A stretch of 38,297 bases of DNA from Caldisericota bacterium (lineage in GTDB: Bacteria; Caldisericota; Caldisericia; Cryosericales; Cryosericaceae). Location of the stretch: positions 1 through 38,297 of the forward strand of contig JAPLGK010000027.1 of assembly GCA_026390195.1 (NCBI GenBank), in the 5' to 3' direction. Positions 33,581-38,297 of this stretch are shown here, piece after piece. Position 1 is the first letter of the stretch. Each line of letters starts with the position of its first letter. Made by a program: the position numbers and the translations under genes. Below the pieces are notes generated by a model. That model saw nothing but the letters and a program-made list of their open reading frames with translations. It was not told where the DNA came from and made no database searches.

Positions 33581-33737
33581 CTTCTTTGTCTCCGCCGCGG
33601 CGGGTGTGGGAGCGCTCGTCAAGTCTGTCATCATGCGCAGGCGCCCGCAGTGGGATGAGAAGCTGATCCTGGCAGCCTCGGGCCTCCTCGGAGGAGAGGG
33701 CGTCACTGGTGGCATCATCGCCTTCATCCGATGCTGA
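33579..33737 (+). pseudogene. C-terminal remnant of an OPT-type oligopeptide transporter
   Basis: The frame ending at TGA 33737 reads LFFVSAAAGVGALVKSVIMRRR, PQWDEKLILAASGLLGG, EGVTGGIIAFIRC. A small-residue membrane helix, a short charged loop and a last helix with LLGGEG are typical of the end of OPT-family transporters. There is no start codon or ribosome-binding site, and everything upstream is replaced by the 92-bp repeat. I infer a gene remnant. The family call is by eye. Confidence 0.5.
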
Positions 33738-33767
33738 CGGGGACAGTATGGTGGCTCTCCTTGCGGC

Positions 33768-33795
33768 TTGACAGCGGCGGTCGATTCCGTACAAT
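33768..33795 (+). promoter_or_regulatory. Promoter of azlC, predicted leaderless transcript
   Basis: A perfect TTGACA (-35) and TACAAT (-10) are 16 bp apart. The azlC ATG at 33802 comes 6 nt after the -10 box, so the mRNA should begin at the start codon. There is no Shine-Dalgarno. Confidence 0.75.
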
Positions 33796-33801
33796 CCGCC
33801 T

Positions 33802-34488
33802 ATGGAAAACCGATCTGTCTTCCAGCAGGCTGCACGTCATACCCTCCCGGTTCTGATGGGGTATATTCCTCTCGGCATCACATTCGGGTTCGTGGCCGTA
33901 CAGGCAGGGCACCCATGGTGGTATGCGGTGACCATGAGCACCTTTGTCTACTCGGGAGCCACCCAGTTTTTCATCCTTGGACTGTCTGCAACCGGGATGT
34001 CCCTGGCAACGGCCATTGTCATGGCGTGCTTGCTCAACCTGCGCCACTCTTTCTATGGCCTGTCGCTCCTCACAAGGTTCTCTGCAACACGGTGGGCCAA
34101 GCCATACCTGATCTTCGCGATCACGGACGAGACCTTCGCCTTGCTGATGACGATCGAGGAACCGGATCCTTGCACGAGAACTCGGCTGTACGTCGCCATC
34201 TCCTTTTTCGACCAGCTGTACTGGGTCGCCGGAACGCTGATCGGAGCCCTTCTGGGAACAGCTGTCCCTGCCTCCATCACCGGCATCGAGTTTTCGCTGA
34301 CGGCCCTGTTTGTCGTCCTAGCCGTCGAAAGCACCGAGAAAATCCGATCGCTGGTTCCGCTTGCTGTCGCCCTGGCAACGACCGTGCTCGGACACCTCCT
34401 TCTTCCGTCATCAGCCGTTCTGCCGGTCTCCATCGCTTTGGGTACAGGCATGCTGCTGTTTCTCGGAAGGCACACCGTCCATGCCTGA
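33802..34488 (+). CDS. azlC: AzlC family branched-chain amino acid exporter, large subunit
   Basis: The 228-residue membrane protein matches AzlC/YgaZ: MGYIPLGITFGFVAVQAG, MSTFVYSGATQFFILGL, ACLLNLRHSFYGLSL and TDETFALL. With the small partner AzlD/YgaH, it exports branched-chain amino acids or related compounds. The start has no ribosome-binding site but follows a consensus promoter by 6 nt, so translation is probably leaderless. Its 3' end overlaps azlD by 8 bp. A transporter remnant and one repeat copy lie directly upstream, and the second repeat copy lies just beyond azlD. Confidence 0.92.
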   Translation: MENRSVFQQAARHTLPVLMGYIPLGITFGFVAVQAGHPWWYAVTMSTFVYSGATQFFILGLSATGMSLATAIVMACLLNLRHSFYGLSLLTRFSATRWAKPYLIFAITDETFALLMTIEEPDPCTRTRLYVAISFFDQLYWVAGTLIGALLGTAVPASITGIEFSLTALFVVLAVESTEKIRSLVPLAVALATTVLGHLLLPSSAVLPVSIALGTGMLLFLGRHTVHA

Positions 34489-34798
34489 CTCCCTCGTGGT
34501 CCTCGCCGTCATGGCAGGCATTACCTTCGCAAGCCGTCTGCTGCCGTTCCTGTTGTTCAGCCGCACCCGCCCACCCCGCTGGGTTGTCACTGTCGAGACC
34601 GCTCTGCCGCCACTCGTCCTGTGGCTTCTCGTCTTCTACTCGCTTGATGGTATTGCGTGGCGTACGCCGCCCTACGGGATACCGGCGCTCGCGGGCGTGG
34701 GCATTGTCATTCTCGTTCACCGGTGGAAGCAGAGCGCCCTCCTCAGCATCGTCTCGGGAACGGCAGCCTACATGGTCCTGACGCGGCTGCTGGCATAA
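34481..34798 (+). CDS. azlD: AzlD family branched-chain amino acid exporter, small subunit
   Basis: The 105-residue protein has three or four helices and the AzlD/YgaH pattern (MAGITFASRLLPFLLF, LPPLVLWLLVFYSL, IPALAGVGIVILVHRW). It pairs with AzlC to form the exporter. The start at 34481 overlaps the azlC stop by 8 bp, so it is translated by coupling. The longer track ORF runs back into azlC out of frame and is not the gene. Confidence 0.9.
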   Translation: MPDSLVVLAVMAGITFASRLLPFLLFSRTRPPRWVVTVETALPPLVLWLLVFYSLDGIAWRTPPYGIPALAGVGIVILVHRWKQSALLSIVSGTAAYMVLTRLLA

Positions 34799-34847
34799 CG
34801 CTCCGCATCAGCCCCGGAGGGTTGCTGGGACCGAGGACGCCACACTG

Positions 34848-34939
34848 CTGCATGTCTCATGCCACTCACCGCGTTGCCACACGTACAGAATTGGCGATGC
34901 CTGTCGCAAGCATAACTTGCCATGAACGCCTAACCCGCT
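34848..34939. repeat. 92-bp repeat, copy 2
   Basis: This is the gap-free partner of 33489-33580. The stems are CGAT-GCCT-GTCG and CAAG-CATAA-CTTG. It lies in the azlD-pta gap and is followed directly by the pta promoter. Confidence 0.75.
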
Positions 34940-34964
34940 GGCCATGGGGCGTTTCACAGTCCTG

Positions 34965-34993
34965 TTGGACGCCGAGCGCCGCCGTGGTACAAT
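34965..34993 (+). promoter_or_regulatory. Promoter of the phosphate acetyltransferase gene
   Basis: TTGGAC (-35) and TACAAT (-10) are separated by 17 bp. The predicted start is near 35000, and the short leader holds a GGGAGG ribosome-binding site. Confidence 0.75.
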
Positions 34994-35026
34994 GCTTGGC
35001 GTAGTCAACCTTTGCGGGAGGAACAT

Positions 35027-36001
35027 ATGAGCGTACTGGAAGACATACGTGCCAAGGCGAAATCCCTGCACCGCACTGTCATTCTGCCCGAGGGCAATGA
35101 AGAACGTACCCTCAAAGCGGCACAGATGCTGGTCAGCGGCGGCATGGCGGACGTTATCCTGGTTGAGGACGAGGCATCCATCCGCGCCAACGCGACGCGC
35201 CTGGGCATCGACCTGACCAGCGTGCAGATCGTGGATCCGAAGACGTCACCCAAGGCAGCCGAGTTTGCCACCCTCATCTATGAGAAGCGCAAGGCCAAGG
35301 GCATGATGCCCGAGAAAGCGGCTGAGCTGTCCGTGGACCCCATCTACTTTGCCACCTGCATGCTGGCAACCGGCATGGCACACGCGCTGGTGACAGGTGC
35401 CGTACACAACACCGGTGACATGCTGCGGCCCGCGCTGCAAATCGTCGGCACCGCGCCCGGCAGCAAGACGGTCAGTTCCATGTTTCTCATGGTCATGCCA
35501 GATGGCAAGCTGCTGGGCTTTGGCGACTGCGCAGTCATCCCGGACCCCACCGTCGATCAGCTGGCGGACATTGCTATCGCGACCGCAAAGACGTACAAGA
35601 CCCTGACAGGCATCGAGCCCGCCGTCGCGATGCTGTCCTTCAGCACCAAGGGCTCCGCCGAGCACGACATGGTCACCAAGGTCCGTGAGGCGACTGCACT
35701 GGCACACCAGAAGGCACCCGAGCTCCTGCTCGACGGCGAACTGCAGTTCGACGCCGCGTACGTACCCTCAGTCGGTGCGCGCAAGGCCCCAGACAGCCCG
35801 GTCGCTGGCAAAGCAAACGTCTTCATCTTTCCCGAGCTCAACGCCGGCACCATCGGCTACAAGCTGGTTCAGCGGCTGGCGGGCGCCCAGGCCATCGGGC
35901 CCATCTCGCAGGGCCTGGCCAAGCCGGCCAACGACCTGTCCCGCGGCTGCTCGCCCGAGGACATCCGGGACGTCTGCTGTATCGCCCTGCTGAACGCATA
36001 G
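35027..36001 (+). CDS. pta: Phosphate acetyltransferase
   Basis: The 324-residue enzyme interconverts acetyl-CoA and acetyl phosphate, the step before ATP formation by acetate kinase in fermenting bacteria. Family motifs include VILPEGNEERTLKAAQMLV, YFATCMLATGMAHALVTGAVHNTGDMLRPALQI, MLSFSTKGSAEHDMVTKV and NVFIFPELNAGTIGYKLVQRL. It is the short, catalytic-domain-only form. The ATG at 35027 has GGGAGG 5 nt upstream; the track start lies before that site. No acetate kinase gene is adjacent. It ends in a hairpin terminator. Confidence 0.92.
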   Translation: MSVLEDIRAKAKSLHRTVILPEGNEERTLKAAQMLVSGGMADVILVEDEASIRANATRLGIDLTSVQIVDPKTSPKAAEFATLIYEKRKAKGMMPEKAAELSVDPIYFATCMLATGMAHALVTGAVHNTGDMLRPALQIVGTAPGSKTVSSMFLMVMPDGKLLGFGDCAVIPDPTVDQLADIAIATAKTYKTLTGIEPAVAMLSFSTKGSAEHDMVTKVREATALAHQKAPELLLDGELQFDAAYVPSVGARKAPDSPVAGKANVFIFPELNAGTIGYKLVQRLAGAQAIGPISQGLAKPANDLSRGCSPEDIRDVCCIALLNA

Positions 36002-36035
36002 TTGCAGGGACTGGCCCACACGACATAGAAATCTG

Positions 36036-36061
36036 AGGGGCGGCCATGTGCTGCCCCTTTC
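36036..36061 (+). terminator. Terminator after pta
   Basis: AGGGGCGGC and GCTGCCCCT form a 9-bp stem (one G-U pair) with a 5-nt loop, followed by a short U-run. It lies between pta and the chromate-transporter pair. Confidence 0.65.
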
Positions 36062-36079
36062 GTGAGTCCGGAGGAACGA

Positions 36080-36685
36080 ATGGAACAGAAGAAGCTCATC
36101 ACCTACACAGCCGGTCACGCGTCAGTCAGAAAACAGCTTCTGCTGTTCTGGACCTTTTTCATCATCGGGTCGTTTACCATCGGAGGCGGCTACGCCATGA
36201 TCCTCATGATGAAGCGCTATCTCGTCGAGCAGTATCACTGGCTCAAGGACGAGGAATTCTATGACATGCTGGCCATCAGCCAGGTCACGCCCGGACCGAT
36301 CGCCGTCAACATGGCGACATTTGTCGGCTACACGCAGGGCGGTGTCCTGGGGTCCGTCCTTGCCACGCTAGGCGTCAGTATCCCGGCCGTGGCCGTTATC
36401 ATCGTCATCGCCGTCTTCTTCCCTGGCTTCAAGGACAACGTCTGGATCCAGCGCTTCTTTGCCGGCGTCATCGTGGGTGTCGTCGCGCAGATAGCGACAA
36501 TCGTCCTCGACATGGGCAAACGACAGAAATGGACCACTATCTCCGTCATCGTCTGTGCAGGTTCGCTGGGCGTCCTGTTCTTTGTCCAACAGGTCAGCCC
36601 TATCTGGCTCATCCTGGGCGGCGGTCTGGTCGGCCTCGCCGTCGAGGCGCTGAAACCCAAATCAGCTGGGGGCGCGTCATCATGA
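36080..36685 (+). CDS. Chromate transporter (CHR) family, first half-protein
   Basis: This 201-residue short-chain CHR protein has FFIIGSFTIGGGYAMILMM near the start and ISQVTPGPIAVNMATFVGY, the two hallmark motifs. Short CHR proteins occur as adjacent pairs that form one transporter; chromate efflux is documented for some, though the natural substrate in anaerobes is often unknown. I use the ATG at 36080 (GGAGG 5 nt upstream). Its stop overlaps the second gene as ATGA. Confidence 0.9.
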   Translation: MEQKKLITYTAGHASVRKQLLLFWTFFIIGSFTIGGGYAMILMMKRYLVEQYHWLKDEEFYDMLAISQVTPGPIAVNMATFVGYTQGGVLGSVLATLGVSIPAVAVIIVIAVFFPGFKDNVWIQRFFAGVIVGVVAQIATIVLDMGKRQKWTTISVIVCAGSLGVLFFVQQVSPIWLILGGGLVGLAVEALKPKSAGGASS

Positions 36686-37209
36686 GCTTCCTTGCCTTGT
36701 TCGGCGTTTTCTTCAAGATCGGGATATTCACGTTCGGCGGCGGACAGGCCATGATCCCGCTGCTGCAGAAAGACCTGGTCGTCAATCTGGCCTGGGTTTC
36801 GATGAAGGAGTTCCTGGACTTCGTCGCCATCAGCGAGATCACTCCCGGCCCCGTCGCCATCAACATGGCGACCTTTGTGGGGTACAAGCTACGCGGTCTT
36901 ACCGGCGCACTGGTCACCTCGCTGGGTGTCATCCTGCCCTCGTTCATTATCATCCTCATCGTCGCGACCGTCGCACATACGTTCCGCACAAACCTCTGGG
37001 TCTCTGCGTTTCTCGACGGCCTGCAACCCGTCGTGCTGGCCCTGCTCACCTACGCGGTCTATTCCATTGCGATGGGTGGAATCCCCGCGTGGTGGGGATA
37101 CGTCGCAGCGCTTGGCATCCTTTTGCTTATACTGAAGTATGGGAAAAGGCTCAACCTGTTCCTGGTGTTGCTTGCAGCCGGCGGACTCGGGCTCCTGATG
37201 TTCAGGTAA
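36682..37209 (+). CDS. Chromate transporter (CHR) family, second half-protein
   Basis: The 175-residue partner repeats the CHR motifs: FFKIGIFTFGGGQAMIPLL and ISEITPGPVAINMATFVGY. It begins in an ATGA overlap with the first gene. The longer track ORF extends into that gene out of frame and should be ignored. The two together give the length of a full two-domain CHR protein. The M20 peptidase gene follows 12 bp later, so all three may be one operon. Confidence 0.9.
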   Translation: MSFLALFGVFFKIGIFTFGGGQAMIPLLQKDLVVNLAWVSMKEFLDFVAISEITPGPVAINMATFVGYKLRGLTGALVTSLGVILPSFIIILIVATVAHTFRTNLWVSAFLDGLQPVVLALLTYAVYSIAMGGIPAWWGYVAALGILLLILKYGKRLNLFLVLLAAGGLGLLMFR

Positions 37210-37221
37210 AGGGGGAATTGC

Positions 37222-38297
37222 ATGAAGAAAGCTATCGACAACTATCTCGACCAACACGAGAACGAGATGATGATGGCGCTGTCCGGCGCCATTGCTATCC
37301 CGTCGGTCAAAGACCCGGCGACGGCCAACTCGCACGCACCGTTTGGCAAAGAAATCGGCCGTGCTCTCGAGTTCATGCTCAAGACCGCAGAAGGACGACG
37401 GTTCACAGCCGAGAACATGGAGAGCTATGTCGGTCGCGTCCGCTGGGGCGGCGACGGGACACAATATGCCGTCCTGACCCATGTCGACGTCGTGCCAGAA
37501 GGCACGGGCTGGACTGTCCCCCCTTTTGCCGGGACCATCAAGGACGGCCGGCTGTATGGCCGTGGCTCCACCGACGACAAGGGACCCGCCATTGCCTCCA
37601 TCTTTGCGCTGGCTGCCGCACGCGCGGCGCTGCAAGCGCAGCACATCGAGCCCAGGAACGCCATCATGCTGCTGTTTGGCACCGACGAGGAGTCCGGATG
37701 GGCCGACTTCGACTACTACTTCAAGAAGTACGGCATCCCCGAGGCCGGATTCAGCCCGGATGCTGAGTTCCCTATCGTCAACGGCGAGAAGGGTATCCTC
37801 AACCTGCAGCTGGTCGGTCATGGCACGCGCGGAGGCATCCTGCGTCACGCCGAAGGCGGCACACGTTCCAACGTCGTACCGCAGCACGCCGAGGCGGTCC
37901 TGGTCACCGATCATGACAAGCTGCAGCGACTGCAAGGGTTGATCGAGCGCCTGCCCAACGACGAGTTCTTGGTATCAACGACGCTCGCAAACGGCGAGCT
38001 GAAGCTCAACGTGGAAGGCATGCCTGCCCATGCGTCTACTCCCGAGAAGGGCCGCAACGCCGTTGGCAAGCTGCTGCAGGTACTGGACACCGTGCACTGT
38101 CTCGAGGACGACGAGTCCCTGCAGTTCCTTGCACGCGAGGTCGGCACCGAGTGGACCGGACATCGTGTGGGCGTCGACTTTGCGGATGAAGTCTCTGGTG
38201 TCCTCACGCTCAACCTGGGCACCCTGCATATCGACCATGACGACAGCACCGCGGTCATCAACATCCGGTATCCCATCAAGGTCACAAGCAAACAGGT
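37222..38297 (+). CDS. PepV-like M20 family dipeptidase (partial, runs off the window)
   Basis: The gene is missing from the ORF track because it has no stop before the window end. The first ~358 residues match PepV/Sapep dipeptidases of family M20: LTHVDVVPEGTGW (zinc ligand His), GRGSTDDKGPAIAS (bridging Asp), GTDEESGW (catalytic Glu pair) and the lid domain with HASTPEKGRNAV. Known relatives cut Xaa dipeptides in the cytoplasm and need two metal ions. GGGGG lies 6-10 nt before the ATG at 37222. About 100 residues should lie beyond the window. It is close behind the chromate-transporter pair. Confidence 0.9.
   Translation, partial: MKKAIDNYLDQHENEMMMALSGAIAIPSVKDPATANSHAPFGKEIGRALEFMLKTAEGRRFTAENMESYVGRVRWGGDGTQYAVLTHVDVVPEGTGWTVPPFAGTIKDGRLYGRGSTDDKGPAIASIFALAAARAALQAQHIEPRNAIMLLFGTDEESGWADFDYYFKKYGIPEAGFSPDAEFPIVNGEKGILNLQLVGHGTRGGILRHAEGGTRSNVVPQHAEAVLVTDHDKLQRLQGLIERLPNDEFLVSTTLANGELKLNVEGMPAHASTPEKGRNAVGKLLQVLDTVHCLEDDESLQFLAREVGTEWTGHRVGVDFADEVSGVLTLNLGTLHIDHDDSTAVINIRYPIKVTSKQ

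Noticed and set aside
34848-34939. Integron attC sites at the two 92-bp repeats
   Set aside because: Copy 2 has GCCTAAC, but copy 1 has GCGTAAC and neither has a matching GTTRRRY arm at the right distance. No integrase is present.
1-38297. CRISPR arrays, tRNA or rRNA genes
   Set aside because: I saw no regularly spaced direct repeats and no T-loop GGTTCRANTCC or conserved rRNA segments on either strand.

Overview
The window is bacterial, G+C-rich and densely coded, with almost every gene preceded by a clear Shine-Dalgarno. Features that hint at the host are SLH domains, two proteins ending in a copper-amine-oxidase-N ('stalk') domain, a UPF0182 membrane protein, a TGS-uridine kinase fusion, a PepV-like dipeptidase, phosphate acetyltransferase and a tungstate/pterin operon. 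Together they suggest an anaerobe of a Firmicutes-, Thermotogota- or Caldisericota/Cryosericota-like lineage. That assignment is inference; there is no rRNA or tRNA here to settle it.

Layout. 1-4.2 kb (minus): an EamA-type exporter, preceded by a truncated copy of its own N-terminal end, then a UPF0182 protein. 4.4-10.7 kb (minus): a two-gene secreted operon, a subtilase carrying both a cohesin-like and a dockerin domain followed by an NHL-propeller protein with a cohesin-like and a stalk domain. 10.7-10.9 kb: a cluster of structured repeats; a related copy lies at 27.6 kb. 11.0-18.1 kb (plus): a tungstate-uptake and pyranopterin-cofactor operon, tupA-tupB-tupC-moeA-moaA-moaC-MOSC-mog, with stop/start overlaps and a structured leader. 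Its binding protein is a three-part fusion (SLH, TupA, C-terminal beta domain), and its moeA is split by an in-frame TGA. 18.2-22.7 kb (plus): a small defence island, a single-chain type IIG restriction-modification enzyme and an ApeA-type HEPN protein. 23-26.5 kb (plus): a small ORF, PhzF-like isomerase, GNAT and a TGS-uridine-kinase-like protein, then a decayed Nif3-like fragment. 26.7-30.7 kb (minus): an M23 peptidase, a coiled-coil DUF2325 protein and a HemW-like radical SAM protein. 30.9-34.8 kb: an ECF transporter S component, a lower-GC stalk-domain repeat protein, remnants of an OPT-type transporter, azlC/azlD, and two copies of a 92-bp repeat. 35-38.3 kb (plus): pta, a split chromate-transporter pair and a PepV-like peptidase cut by the window end.

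How it fits together. The tup-moa operon would import tungstate (or molybdate) and build the pyranopterin cofactor for W/Mo enzymes not seen here. The secreted protease/propeller pair could form a non-cellulosomal cohesin-dockerin assembly. The type IIG enzyme and ApeA-like protein form a two-layer anti-phage module (DNA restriction plus HEPN RNase). The main structural oddities are the moeA stop, the two repeat families, the promoters placed so that phzF and azlC mRNAs should be leaderless, and several gene remnants.
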